In this document: in pieces, positions 49,751 through 58,912 of the stretch
Layout of the letters: every line of letters starts with the position of its first letter
Position numbering within the stretch: the first letter of the stretch is position 1
Assembly: GCA_934401725.1 (NCBI GenBank)
Contig: CAKRSS010000004.1
Coordinates: 4,224-68,223, forward strand
Source of the DNA: an uncultured Eubacteriales bacterium
GTDB lineage: Bacteria > Bacillota > Clostridia > Oscillospirales > CAG-272
Direction: 5' to 3'
Length of the DNA: 64,000 bases
Position numbers and translations under genes: made by a program
Notes under the pieces: model-generated
Database searches by the model: none
What the model was told of the DNA's origin: nothing
Seen by the model: the letters and a program-made list of their open reading frames with translations, nothing else

Positions 49751-49885
49751 AAGTTCTTTAGCCCGATGGGGCACTCGCCATAACGTCGGCGGGACGTGAT
49801 TTAACTGTACTTTTCTGCTCGCGGCAGAAAAGTACAGTTCTTAACGTCCCGCAGACGTTCGGCGAGTTCCCCCGTAGGCAAACTA
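49751..49885. repeat. Long palindromic element in the leader
   Basis: Imperfect inverted repeat of about 135 bases. Arms share AGTT, ACTCGCC, AACGTC, GCGGGACGT and AACTGTACTTTTCTGC; the centre is the hairpin TTTCTGCTCGCGGCAGAAA. A related but half copy is at 63816-63903. No coding content. Confidence 0.75.
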
Positions 49886-49926
49886 ACTATGATAAAAATT
49901 TTTAACATACATAAAGGAGAAAAACC

Positions 49927-50832
49927 ATGACACTTCTTATTCTTGCTGCCGGTCTCGGCTCGAGATACGGCGGGCTGAAACAGCTTGACCCGATCAACGA
50001 TTACGGTGAGTTCATCATCGACTATTCCGTGTTCGACGCAAAGCGTGCGGGCTTTGACCGGGTTGTTTTTGTTATCAAGGAAGAAAACTATGAGGCCTTC
50101 CGTGAGACCATCGGCTCGCGTATCGAGGGTCACATAAAGGTTGAGTATGCCTTCCAGAAGATGGACAATATCCCTGCGTGGGCGTCCGTCCCCGAGGGAC
50201 GCACCAAGCCGTGGGGCACCACGCACGCCGTCCTTGCTGCACGTGATATTATTCATGATAACTTCGCCGTCTGCAACGCCGACGACTTCTACGGCGCCGA
50301 TACCTTCAAAAAGGTCGCCGCACACCTCGCAAATCCCGCACTCAAGCCCGACTCGCACGACTACTGCATGGTCGGCTTCGTGCTCAACAACACGCTCACC
50401 GATAACGGCTCCGTCTCCCGCGGCGTCTGCGTCACAAATGACGGTATGCTGAACAGCATCGTCGAGCGCACAAAGATTTACCGCACTCCCGAAGGCCCCG
50501 TCTTCGAGGAGAATGACCGGCGCTTCCCGCTCACCAACGATACCATCGTATCCATGAACTTCTGGGGGTTTACCCCCGCCGTCTTCGATCAGCTCGAGGA
50601 GAGATTCGAGAAGTTCCTGCGCGGCGAGCTCGCCGAGAACCCGCTCAAGAAGGAGTGCCTGCTACCCAATGACATCGGTCTGATGCTCGGTGAGAACAAG
50701 TGCACTGTCCGCGCCTATTCCACGGAGTCTGTCTGGTTCGGTGTTACATATCACGAGGACAGAGCCGACGTCGTCGCCAAAATCGGTGCGCTTACCGACG
50801 GCATCAGATATCCAAAGGGGCTTTGGAAATGA
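49927..50832 (+). CDS. Sugar-phosphate nucleotidyltransferase
   Basis: 301 residues of the NTP-transferase fold. LLILAAGLGSRYGGLKQL is the nucleotide-binding start, NADDFYG gives the metal-binding aspartates, and NFWGFTPAVFDQL is later. Probable product is a UDP- or dTDP-sugar made from a sugar 1-phosphate. The ATG follows AAAGGAG. The NahK-like kinase starts inside its stop codon, so the kinase probably supplies the sugar 1-phosphate. Not the GalF/GalU family by the overall look, but similar. Confidence 0.85.
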   Translation: MTLLILAAGLGSRYGGLKQLDPINDYGEFIIDYSVFDAKRAGFDRVVFVIKEENYEAFRETIGSRIEGHIKVEYAFQKMDNIPAWASVPEGRTKPWGTTHAVLAARDIIHDNFAVCNADDFYGADTFKKVAAHLANPALKPDSHDYCMVGFVLNNTLTDNGSVSRGVCVTNDGMLNSIVERTKIYRTPEGPVFEENDRRFPLTNDTIVSMNFWGFTPAVFDQLEERFEKFLRGELAENPLKKECLLPNDIGLMLGENKCTVRAYSTESVWFGVTYHEDRADVVAKIGALTDGIRYPKGLWK

Positions 50833-51926
50833 ATTCGGAAATCTTAAATGCGGCGCGCCGCTTTGATGTTGCGGGCGAGCCCTGCGGCGTCACGGAGTGC
50901 ACGGCCGGACATATAAACAATACATACGTGGTTGATTTCCGTAATAACGGGCAAACCGATAAATACGTTCTTCAGCGCATAAACACCTACGTCTTCAAAC
51001 AGCCGGATTTTGTCATGAACAACATCTTCGGAGTCACGACCTACCTGCGCGGCTATCTCGTCGCCTCGGGTGAGGACCCGCGGCGCGGGACGCTGAATTT
51101 CGTCTTCTGCCGCGACGGTCACACCTACTACCGCGACGAGCAGGATGGCTGTTGGCGTATGTATCGCTATATCGACAATGTTATCTCCTACGCGCTGGCG
51201 GACAGCCCCGACATGTTCATGAAGGCAGGCTTTGCCTTCGGGCAGTTCCAGCGCCGCATGGCGGGCTACGACGCGACCGTGCTCAAGGAGACCATCCCCG
51301 ACTTCCACAACACCAAAAAGCGCTTCGCGCGCTTCTGCGAGGTCGTTGACGCCTGCACGAGCGAGCGGCGCGACATTGCAGCGGAGGAGATAAAGTTCGT
51401 CCGTGCGAGAGAGTCGCAGTGCGCGCTCATCGTCGACGAGCTGGCGTCAGGCGGTATTCCGCTGCGCGTCACGCACAACGACACCAAGCTCAACAACATA
51501 CTCATGGACGCCGAGACAGGGGACAGCGTCTGCATAATCGACCTTGACACCGTCATGCCGGGCTCGTCGCTGTACGATTTCGGCGACGCTATCCGCTTCG
51601 GCGCTTCGAGCGCGCTCGAGGACGAGAAGGACCTCACCAAGGTCTACTTCCGCAACGACATGTTCGAGGCCTTCGTGAGAGGCTACATCGAGGGCTCGGG
51701 TCACTCGCTGACCGAGCGAGAGATAGAGCTGCTGCCCATGGGCGCGCTCGTCATCACGCTTGAGACGGGCATGCGCTTCCTCACCGACTACCTCGAGAAC
51801 GACGTTTACTTCAAGACCGCGTTCCCCGACCACAACCTCGTCCGGGCGCGCAATCAGTTTAAGCTGGTCTCGGACATCGAGAACCGCATGGACGAATTCC
51901 AGGCTATAATCGCAAAATTCAAATAA
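50829..51926 (+). CDS. NahK-like phosphotransferase (sugar 1-kinase)
   Basis: 365 residues of the aminoglycoside phosphotransferase fold. THNDTKLNNIL carries the catalytic aspartate, and CIIDLDTVMPGS the metal-binding aspartate. VLQRINTYVFKQPDFVMNN near the start is typical of N-acetylhexosamine 1-kinase-like members (NahK/LnpB). It would make GlcNAc-1-P, GalNAc-1-P or Gal-1-P. ATG overlaps the nucleotidyltransferase stop by four bases. galE follows after 53 bases. Confidence 0.82.
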   Translation: MNSEILNAARRFDVAGEPCGVTECTAGHINNTYVVDFRNNGQTDKYVLQRINTYVFKQPDFVMNNIFGVTTYLRGYLVASGEDPRRGTLNFVFCRDGHTYYRDEQDGCWRMYRYIDNVISYALADSPDMFMKAGFAFGQFQRRMAGYDATVLKETIPDFHNTKKRFARFCEVVDACTSERRDIAAEEIKFVRARESQCALIVDELASGGIPLRVTHNDTKLNNILMDAETGDSVCIIDLDTVMPGSSLYDFGDAIRFGASSALEDEKDLTKVYFRNDMFEAFVRGYIEGSGHSLTEREIELLPMGALVITLETGMRFLTDYLENDVYFKTAFPDHNLVRARNQFKLVSDIENRMDEFQAIIAKFK

Positions 51927-51979
51927 AGACATTTGCGCGTCGGCGCCGACGGCGTCCCCGCGCGGGAAAGGCATCTAAA

Positions 51980-52996
51980 ATGGCTGTTCTTATAACAGGC
52001 GGTACCGGCTATATCGGCTCGCATACGATAGTTGAGCTGCTGGCCGACGGCCGCGATATTGTGGTGATGGATAATTTCTGCAACAGCAAGCCCGTAGTGC
52101 TGGAGCGGCTCCGTCAGATAACCGGCAAGGAGATCAGATTCTACAAGGCCGATATGCTCGACAGTGAGAGCATGGAGGTCATTTTCAAGGAGAACAAGAT
52201 AGATTCCTGCATCCATTTCGCCGGACTGAAGGCGGTGGGCGAATCGGTTCAGAAGCCGCTGTGGTATTACCACAACAACCTCACCGGCACGCTCAAGCTG
52301 TGCGAGCTTATGCAGAAGTACGGCGCGAAGGAGATAGTTTTCAGCTCCTCCGCGACGGTTTACGGACGCCCGAAGAGCGTCCCTATCCGCGAGGATTTCC
52401 CGCTCTCGACCGAGAATCCGTACGGCGAGACAAAGCTTGTAATCGAGCGCATTCTCTCCGATCTGCACTGCGCAGACCCCGAGTGGAGCGTTACGATACT
52501 GCGCTACTTCAACCCTGTCGGCGCGCACAAGAGCGGCATGATAGGCGAGGACCCGCGCGGCATTCCGAACAACCTCATGCCCTACATCACCCAGGTCGCC
52601 GAGGGCAGACTCGACCACCTCAGTGTGTTCGGCAACGATTACAACACTCCCGACGGCACGGGCGTGCGCGACTATATCCACATCACCGACCTTGCCCGCG
52701 CCCACCTCAAGGCGCTGGACTATGCCGACAGCCACCGCGGCGTCGATTACTTCAACATCGGCACCGGCAAGGGTTACTCCGTGCTCGAGTTGGTCGAGAC
52801 GTATCAGCGCGTGACGGGCAAGAAGATACCCTACGTCATTGCTCCCCGCCGTGCGGGCGACGTTGACGAGTGCTACGCTGACCCGTCAAAGGCCAACCGT
52901 GTGCTCGGCTGGAGCGCACAGCTCGGACTTGAGGACATGTGCCGCGACTCCGACCACTGGCAGACGCTCAACCCCATGGGCTACGACGTAAAATGA
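51980..52996 (+). CDS. galE: UDP-glucose 4-epimerase
   Basis: 338 residues, short-chain dehydrogenase fold. TGGTGYIGSHTIVELL binds NAD. The catalytic serine is in FSSSATVYG and tyrosine-lysine in NPYGETKLVIE. NIGTGKGYSVLELV near residue 255 and the end GWSAQLGLEDMCRD are typical of GalE. It interconverts UDP-Glc and UDP-Gal, possibly also the N-acetyl forms. Overlaps galM by four bases (ATGA). Confidence 0.95.
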   Translation: MAVLITGGTGYIGSHTIVELLADGRDIVVMDNFCNSKPVVLERLRQITGKEIRFYKADMLDSESMEVIFKENKIDSCIHFAGLKAVGESVQKPLWYYHNNLTGTLKLCELMQKYGAKEIVFSSSATVYGRPKSVPIREDFPLSTENPYGETKLVIERILSDLHCADPEWSVTILRYFNPVGAHKSGMIGEDPRGIPNNLMPYITQVAEGRLDHLSVFGNDYNTPDGTGVRDYIHITDLARAHLKALDYADSHRGVDYFNIGTGKGYSVLELVETYQRVTGKKIPYVIAPRRAGDVDECYADPSKANRVLGWSAQLGLEDMCRDSDHWQTLNPMGYDVK

Positions 52997-54060
52997 GTGT
53001 TACCGTAAGCAGATTCGGAACGCTTCCGGACGGGAGCGCGGCGTCGCTCTACCGCATAGCGGCGGCGTCCGGCGCGTATGTCGATATAACGGACTTCGGC
53101 GGCGCGGTCGTGCGCCTGTGCGTTCCCGACCGGGACGGCAGGTCCGGCGACGTTGTCTGCGGCTACGACACGCTTGACAGCTACGTCCGCGGCGACGGCT
53201 ATCAGGGTGCGCTCATCGGGCGCGTCGGCAACCGCATCGCGGGCGGCTGCTTTACGCTTGACGGACAGGAGTACACGCTCTACCGCAACGACGGTGAGAA
53301 CTCTCTGCACGGCGGGCGTGTCGGCTTTTCGCACCGCCTCTGGCAGGCGTCCGCCGGCGACGACTCGCTGACGCTGACGCTCACCTCGCCCGACGGCGAG
53401 GAGGGGTACCCCGGCCGCATGGACGTGCGCGTGGTCTACCGCTTTGCACGCCGCGACGGCGCGGACGTGCTCTCAATAGAGTACTTTGCCGTGAGCGACC
53501 GCAGAACGCTCATAAACCTCACAAACCATACATATTTCAACCTCGGCGGCTATGCCGGGGGGGACGTGCTCGACCACGTCCTCAAAATGGACGCCGACGC
53601 ATACCTTCCGACGGATGAGTCGCTCATCCCGACGGGCGAGGTGCGCGCGGCGCGCGGTGCGTTTGATTTCACCGGCGGCCGCGTGCTCGGGCTTGATGTC
53701 GACGCGCCCGAGCGTGACCTCATGCTCGCGGGCGGATACGACCACTGCTTCGTATTCCGCGGCGGACGCACTGCGACTCCGGTTTCCCGCTGCGAGCTGT
53801 ACTGCCCGCGCACCGGGCGGCAGATGGAGGTCGTCACCGACCGCCCCTGCGTGCAGTGCTACACGGCCAACTTTACAAACAACCCTGAGTTCCCCTTCAA
53901 GGGAGGCGTCCCGCAGCGCCGCCGCATAGCTGTTTGCCTCGAGACGCAGAACGCGCCCGACAGCGTCCATCACCCCGAGTTTACCTTCTCCGATGCCCTG
54001 CTTGACGCAGGGAAGGAGTTCCGCTCCGTCACCGAGTACCGATTTACAACGCGCGACTGA
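52993..54060 (+). CDS. galM: Aldose 1-epimerase
   Basis: 355 residues, galactose mutarotase fold. RVGNRIAGGCFTLDG, the base-side NSLHGG histidine, NLTNHTYFNLGG with the second histidine, and the late CLETQNAPDSVHHP with the catalytic glutamate. It equilibrates alpha and beta anomers of galactose or related sugars. Last gene of the operon nucleotidyltransferase-kinase-galE-galM; ATG coupled to galE stop. Confidence 0.94.
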   Translation: MSVTVSRFGTLPDGSAASLYRIAAASGAYVDITDFGGAVVRLCVPDRDGRSGDVVCGYDTLDSYVRGDGYQGALIGRVGNRIAGGCFTLDGQEYTLYRNDGENSLHGGRVGFSHRLWQASAGDDSLTLTLTSPDGEEGYPGRMDVRVVYRFARRDGADVLSIEYFAVSDRRTLINLTNHTYFNLGGYAGGDVLDHVLKMDADAYLPTDESLIPTGEVRAARGAFDFTGGRVLGLDVDAPERDLMLAGGYDHCFVFRGGRTATPVSRCELYCPRTGRQMEVVTDRPCVQCYTANFTNNPEFPFKGGVPQRRRIAVCLETQNAPDSVHHPEFTFSDALLDAGKEFRSVTEYRFTTRD

Positions 54061-54132
54061 GAGCGCCGCGTAATATTCGCGCGGGGGCTCACATATGCTT
54101 CACTGAAAGCATTTTTTGTGAGGTATATCAGA

Positions 54133-55386
54133 ATGAGTCCGAAGAGAATATTGGCTTTGATAATGGTGCTCCTGCTGGCCTTTCTCGGCCTGCCGTTCCC
54201 GGCTGTCGCGGAGAATGGTAGCCGGGGAGGCACCGGCGGGAGCGGTGCCAGCGGTGACGGCGACGGCGGAACCGCGCTTACGGCAGGCTCGCCGACGGGC
54301 ACGTCGGCGGACGCGCCGGTCGTTCCGACCGACATAACGCCCAACTGCCGCTCGGCCATACTCATGGAGGCCGAAACCGGCAAGGTGCTCATGGAGCACA
54401 ACGCCGACGAGGCGCTGCCCCCGGCGTCGGTCACTAAGATTATGACGCTGCTGCTGGTCATGGAGGCCATCGACGCGGGCGCTATGAAGCTGACGGATGT
54501 GCTCAGCTGCAGCCCCAACGCGGCCTCGATGGGCGGCTCGCAGGTCTATCTTGAGCCGGGCGAGCAGATGGCGGTCGAGGAGCTGATAAAGTGCGTCGTT
54601 ATAAGCTCGGCCAACGACGCCGCGGTCATGCTCGCAGAGGGCGTGGCGGGCAGCGAGGAGACGTTTGTCACTCGCATGAACAAGCGCGCCGCCGAGCTGG
54701 GTATGAAAAACACCGTCTTCAAAAACACAAACGGCCTCGACGACACCGACACCGGGCACGTCACCTCGGCGCGCGATATCGCGATTATGTCGCGCGAGCT
54801 GATAAAGCACCCCAAAATCCTCGAGTACAGCGGCATCTGGATGGACACCATACGCAACGGGGCCTTCGGGCTGACCAACACCAACCGTCTCATCCGCTTT
54901 TACCCCGGCGCGACCGGGCTCAAAACGGGCTCAACCTCCAAGGCAAAGTTTTGCATGAGCGCGACGGCCATGCGCGACGGAATGCATCTCATCTGCGTCA
55001 TTATGGGCGCTGAGACGCGCGACATACGCAACTCCGCCGCGACAGAGCTGCTCGACTGGGGCTTCGCCAACTACTCGCTATACGCCGACGAGGCGGGCGA
55101 GGTCGGCGAGATTCCAGTGACGGGCGGCGTTGGCAACGCCGTGACGGCGAGGTGCGAGCGGTTTTCCGTCGTTGTGCCGAAGGGCAGCGAGAGCCGCGTC
55201 GAGCGGCAACTGACGCTTGAGACGTCGCTCGCCGCACCGGTTAAAAAGGGCGACAGGGTCGGGAGCGTGAAGTATGTCTGCGGCGGGGAGGTGCTGGGCG
55301 AGAATCCGGTATTTTCCGGTGAGAATGTGGCGAAAATCAGCTTCGGTCAGCTTTTTTTGAGGATTTTATCGGCTTTTGTTATGTAA
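54133..55386 (+). CDS. dacF: D-alanyl-D-alanine carboxypeptidase (DacF-like)
   Basis: 417 residues. Signal peptide 1-27 (ILALIMVLLLAFLG, ending VAENG), a Gly/Ser/Thr-rich spacer to about residue 70, then a class A low-molecular-weight PBP with SxxK in PASVTKIMT, SxN in ISSANDAAVML and KTG in GLKTGSTSKAK. The C-terminal half has the PBP5 C-terminal domain, with a probable membrane-binding helix at the end (GQLFLRILSAFVM). Trims pentapeptide side chains; in spore-formers DacF shapes cortex peptidoglycan. Start ATG 54133 follows GTGAGGTATATCA; an earlier in-frame start at 54118 is possible. Confidence 0.88.
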   Translation: MSPKRILALIMVLLLAFLGLPFPAVAENGSRGGTGGSGASGDGDGGTALTAGSPTGTSADAPVVPTDITPNCRSAILMEAETGKVLMEHNADEALPPASVTKIMTLLLVMEAIDAGAMKLTDVLSCSPNAASMGGSQVYLEPGEQMAVEELIKCVVISSANDAAVMLAEGVAGSEETFVTRMNKRAAELGMKNTVFKNTNGLDDTDTGHVTSARDIAIMSRELIKHPKILEYSGIWMDTIRNGAFGLTNTNRLIRFYPGATGLKTGSTSKAKFCMSATAMRDGMHLICVIMGAETRDIRNSAATELLDWGFANYSLYADEAGEVGEIPVTGGVGNAVTARCERFSVVVPKGSESRVERQLTLETSLAAPVKKGDRVGSVKYVCGGEVLGENPVFSGENVAKISFGQLFLRILSAFVM

Positions 55387-55401
55387 AAAACGAAAAAACT
55401 A

Positions 55402-55430
55402 TTGAAAAGCGGACGGAAATATAGTATTAT
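55402..55430 (+). promoter_or_regulatory. Promoter of pgi
   Basis: TTGAAA at 55402-55407, 17 bp, TATTAT at 55425-55430, 46 bases before the start. Confidence 0.75.
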
Positions 55431-55475
55431 TATATACGATAAAAGAATCCATAAAGACACAGAAGGCTTGAAAAT

Positions 55476-56810
55476 ATGATTAGCTTAAACGAAAAATACG
55501 TAAGACCGTTTGTCAGCGAGGAAGAGCTGGACAATATCAGCGAGATGGTGTATGCCGCGGACGCTATGGTCCGCAAGGGCACCGGTGCAGGGCACGATTT
55601 TCTCGGCTGGGTAGACCTGCCCGAGAACTACGACCGCGCCGAGTTCGGGAAAATAAAGCAGACCGCCAAAAAGATACGCGAGATCTGCGACGTTTTCGTC
55701 GTTATCGGTATCGGCGGCTCCTACCTCGGCGCACGCGCTGTGGTCGAGTTTCTGAAGTCCAACATGTGCAACAAGGTGTGCCACGATATGCCCGAGATAT
55801 ACTTCGCCGGCAACAACATCAGCGCCCTTGCCATGAAGGAGCTTATCGAAATCTGCCGCGGACGCCGCGTCTGCATCAACGTTATATCCAAGTCCGGTAA
55901 GACGACGGAGCCCGCTATCGCTTTCCGCATTTTCCGCAGCCTGCTCGAGGAGCAGTACGGCGTTGAGGGCGCAAAGGAGCGCATCTTCATTACCACCGAC
56001 CGCGAGCGCGGCAACCTCAAGCACTTTGCTGACAGCATGGGCTACACCACATTCGTGGTGCCCGACGACGTCGGCGGCCGTTTCTCGGTGCTGACTTCTG
56101 TCGGACTGCTACCTATCGCCGTCGCCGGTATCGACATCGACGAGCTGATGGCAGGCGCAAACGACGCCCGCGTCAGGTTCAGCAAGGCCGACATAAAGAC
56201 CAACGACTGCTACCGCTACGCCGCCCTGCGTAACATTCTATACCGCAAGGGCAAAGTGACCGAGATTCTGGTGGGCTACGAGCAGTACATGCAGATGTTC
56301 TGCGAGTGGTGGAAGCAGCTGTACGGCGAGAGCGAGGGCAAGGATCAGCGCGGAATTTATCCGTCGTCCGTCATTTTCTCGACCGACCTGCACTCGCTAG
56401 GTCAGTACATTCAGGACGGTATGCGCAATCAGTTTGAGACGGTCATCTCCATGAAGACGCCGGACGCCGAGGTCATTATTCCCGACGACGCCGACAATAT
56501 CGACGGGCTTAATTTTCTGTCCGGCAAGTCGGTTTACTACGTCAACACCATGGCGCAGAAGGGAACGCTGCTCGCTCACGTCGACGGCGGCGTGCCTAAC
56601 ATCGTTCTCGAGGTTGAGAACCGCGACGCACGCAATCTCGGCAGCATGATTTACTTCTTCGAGCTGGCCTGTGCAATTTCGGGCTACCTGCTCGGCGTCA
56701 ACCCCTTCAACCAGCCCGGCGTTGAGGCGTACAAGAACAACATGTTCGCGCTGCTCGGCAAGCCCGGCTTTGAGGAAGCCCGTGCGGCACTTGAAAACAG
56801 ATTAGCATAA
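55476..56810 (+). CDS. pgi: Glucose-6-phosphate isomerase
   Basis: 444 residues, the short bacterial type. VVIGIGGSYLGARA, ISKSGKTTEPAIAFR and the later QGTLLAHVDGG-like QKGTLLAHVDGG and NPFNQPGVEAYK are PGI signatures; the catalytic glutamate and histidine lie within VGYEQYMQMFCEWWKQLYGESEGK. Interconverts Glc-6-P and Fru-6-P in the cytoplasm. The P-loop gene follows after 20 bases. Confidence 0.95.
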   Translation: MISLNEKYVRPFVSEEELDNISEMVYAADAMVRKGTGAGHDFLGWVDLPENYDRAEFGKIKQTAKKIREICDVFVVIGIGGSYLGARAVVEFLKSNMCNKVCHDMPEIYFAGNNISALAMKELIEICRGRRVCINVISKSGKTTEPAIAFRIFRSLLEEQYGVEGAKERIFITTDRERGNLKHFADSMGYTTFVVPDDVGGRFSVLTSVGLLPIAVAGIDIDELMAGANDARVRFSKADIKTNDCYRYAALRNILYRKGKVTEILVGYEQYMQMFCEWWKQLYGESEGKDQRGIYPSSVIFSTDLHSLGQYIQDGMRNQFETVISMKTPDAEVIIPDDADNIDGLNFLSGKSVYYVNTMAQKGTLLAHVDGGVPNIVLEVENRDARNLGSMIYFFELACAISGYLLGVNPFNQPGVEAYKNNMFALLGKPGFEEARAALENRLA

Positions 56811-56830
56811 ATATAAACTGGAGGAACAAA

Positions 56831-57238
56831 ATGATCAAACTTATTACCGGTGTTCCCGGAACAGGCAAGACCAAGATGCTCATAGGCATGGTCAACGAGG
56901 CTGTTCAGTCCTCGAAGGGCAACATTGTCTGCATCGAAAAGGGCATCAAGCTGCGCTTTGACATCAATTACAACGCACGTCTGATAAACACAGACGAGTA
57001 CCTCATTGACGACGCTCAGTCGTTGTTCGGATTCCTTGCCGGAATCATCGCCAGCAATCATGACGTCACCGAGATTTTTATAGATTCTGCTCTCAAGATC
57101 TGCCAGAACGATATGGCAGCATTTGAGATGGCAGTCCGCGAGATGGAGCTGCTCTCCAGCAAGACGGGAGTTGACATAATCCTCACCTCATCTATCCCGA
57201 AGGGCAAGGAGTCTGAGGCGCTCAAGAAATTTATTTGA
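56831..57238 (+). CDS. Small P-loop ATPase-like protein
   Basis: 135 residues. Walker A GVPGTGKT at residues 7-14 and a later hydrophobic strand IFIDSALK for Walker B are seen. There is no second domain. Such short proteins are common after pgi-like genes in Clostridia and are sometimes annotated as twitching-motility or PilT-like, with no known function. ATG follows GGAGG. A strong terminator follows. Confidence 0.75.
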   Translation: MIKLITGVPGTGKTKMLIGMVNEAVQSSKGNIVCIEKGIKLRFDINYNARLINTDEYLIDDAQSLFGFLAGIIASNHDVTEIFIDSALKICQNDMAAFEMAVREMELLSSKTGVDIILTSSIPKGKESEALKKFI

Positions 57239-57248
57239 CGCGCATTTT

Positions 57249-57280
57249 CCGGGGGCGTGACGCGCCCCCGGCTTTTTGCT
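57249..57280 (+). terminator. Terminator after the P-loop gene
   Basis: CCGGGGGCG pairs with CGCCCCCGG around TGACG, followed by CTTTTTGCTTTT. Confidence 0.9.
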
Positions 57281-57407
57281 TTTCGAACGACGGGGGAGCG
57301 CGGTGCTTTTTTGGAGCTTGCGCAAGCCTTCCGCGAAAATTTCGTTATAATTGACGGTTGCTATTGATTATTGAGCTGCTGCGGGATATAATTATATGTG
57401 TGAAGAC

Positions 57408-57436
57408 AAGGCTTCGCCACGCAATTCATGAATCGC
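57408..57436. mobile_element. Degenerate MITE remnant
   Basis: AAGGCTTCGCCACGCAATTC followed by TCGCGAGGCGTGCC keeps the ends of the MITE family in worn form, just before the flippase gene. Confidence 0.4.
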
Positions 57437-57460
57437 GAGGCGTGCCATAAGGAGACGGAA

Positions 57461-58873
57461 ATGAACAAATACAGAAAGCTGATGTCTGATACCCTCATAC
57501 TCGGGCTTGGCACCTTTGCCTCAAAGGTGCTTGTCTTTTTGCTCATGCCGCTTTATACCGCTTGTCTGAGTCCCGAGCAGTACGGCACAGCCGATCTCAT
57601 CTCGCAGACGGCAAACCTGATCATTCCGCTCGCCTGCGCGGGCATTTGCGACGGTCTTTTTCGCTTCACGCTCGACTCGGGTGCGGACAAGCCGTCGGTG
57701 TTCCGGACGGGGCTGCGCATACTCTGCGTCGCGTCGCTGGTTTTTCTCGCCGTCTCGCCGTTGCTGTTTTTTCTCGACGTGTTCACGGGGTACGCGTGGC
57801 TGATTGTGGTCTATGTGCTGGCGTCTAATCTGCACTCGGCGTGCGCGCAGTACATCCGCGCCTGCGACCGGCCGCGGCTGTTCGCAGTGCAGGGAATAGT
57901 CAACACCGCGCTGGTCATCGCGCTGAATCTGCTGTTTCTGCTTGTGTTCGACATGGGAGTGACGGGGTACGTGCTCTCGGTTGTGCTGGCCGACCTGCTC
58001 GTGAGCATTATGCTCGTTCTCTACGCCAGACTCGACCGCGACGTGCGCGCCGGGCGCTTCTCGCGCGAGCTTGCCGGGCGGCTGATACGCTACAGCCTGC
58101 CAATGATCCCCACCACCATCTTCTGGTGGATAACCAACGTGTCCGACCGCTACATCGTCACGGCGATATGCGGCAAGACCGACAACGGCATATATTCCGC
58201 CGCCTACAAAATTCCGACGCTCATAACACTGCTGTGCTCGGTGTTTTACGAGGCGTGGCAGTTTTCCGCCGTGCGTGACGCCGAGAACAAGACCAAGTCC
58301 GACTTTTTCGGCCGGGTGTTTGGCTACTATTCCGCGCTCATGCTGACGGGCGGCGCGGGCGTGGTACTGCTCTGCCGCGTTCTCTCGGGAATGCTGCTCA
58401 ACAAAGCCTACGAGGACGCGTGGAAGTACATTCCCGTGCTGACGCTGGCGGCCGTCTTCTCGGCGCTGACGACGTTTATGGGAAGCGTATATCTCGTCAA
58501 AAAGAAGAGCATGATGTCGTTTCTGACCTCGATGTTCGGCGCAGTGCTCAATATAATTCTCAATTTTATTATGATACCGTCCATGGGCGCGCAGGGTGCT
58601 GCCGTCGCGACGGCGATAAGCTACGCCGCAGTCTTCGTCCTGCGGACGATAACGGCGCAGCGGCATGTAAGCTTCCCGGTCAGGTACGTGCGGCTGGCGC
58701 TCGGCACGGCGCTGCTCATCGCGCAGTGCGTCGTGACTGTGCTCGAGGTGCGGCTGTGGTACGTCTGGTCGGCGGTGCTGACACTGGCTGTCGTGGTGCT
58801 CAACGCGCGCGCGCTGTGGGGCTTTGTCACGGGCACAATCGGACAGCTGCGCCGCCGCGGCTCGCGCGAGTGA
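57461..58873 (+). CDS. Polysaccharide flippase (MATE/MVF-type)
   Basis: 470 residues with about 12-14 membrane spans and the start LMSDTLILGLGTFASKVLVFLLMPLYTACLSPEQYGTADLI, which is the oligosaccharide flippase (Wzx/MurJ-like) family. No glycosyltransferase genes are near. ATG at 57461 follows AAGGAGACGG. Exports lipid-linked saccharides across the membrane; what saccharide is unknown. Confidence 0.85.
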   Translation: MNKYRKLMSDTLILGLGTFASKVLVFLLMPLYTACLSPEQYGTADLISQTANLIIPLACAGICDGLFRFTLDSGADKPSVFRTGLRILCVASLVFLAVSPLLFFLDVFTGYAWLIVVYVLASNLHSACAQYIRACDRPRLFAVQGIVNTALVIALNLLFLLVFDMGVTGYVLSVVLADLLVSIMLVLYARLDRDVRAGRFSRELAGRLIRYSLPMIPTTIFWWITNVSDRYIVTAICGKTDNGIYSAAYKIPTLITLLCSVFYEAWQFSAVRDAENKTKSDFFGRVFGYYSALMLTGGAGVVLLCRVLSGMLLNKAYEDAWKYIPVLTLAAVFSALTTFMGSVYLVKKKSMMSFLTSMFGAVLNIILNFIMIPSMGAQGAAVATAISYAAVFVLRTITAQRHVSFPVRYVRLALGTALLIAQCVVTVLEVRLWYVWSAVLTLAVVVLNARALWGFVTGTIGQLRRRGSRE

Positions 58874-58912
58874 ATAATATAATTTTTGCAAACCTTCAAG
58901 GAGAAAACCCCA

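Noticed and set aside
57521..58891. 456-codon minus-strand frame opposite the flippase gene
   Set aside because: Its product is Arg/His/Gln-rich and follows the codon pattern of the flippase; it is a shadow.
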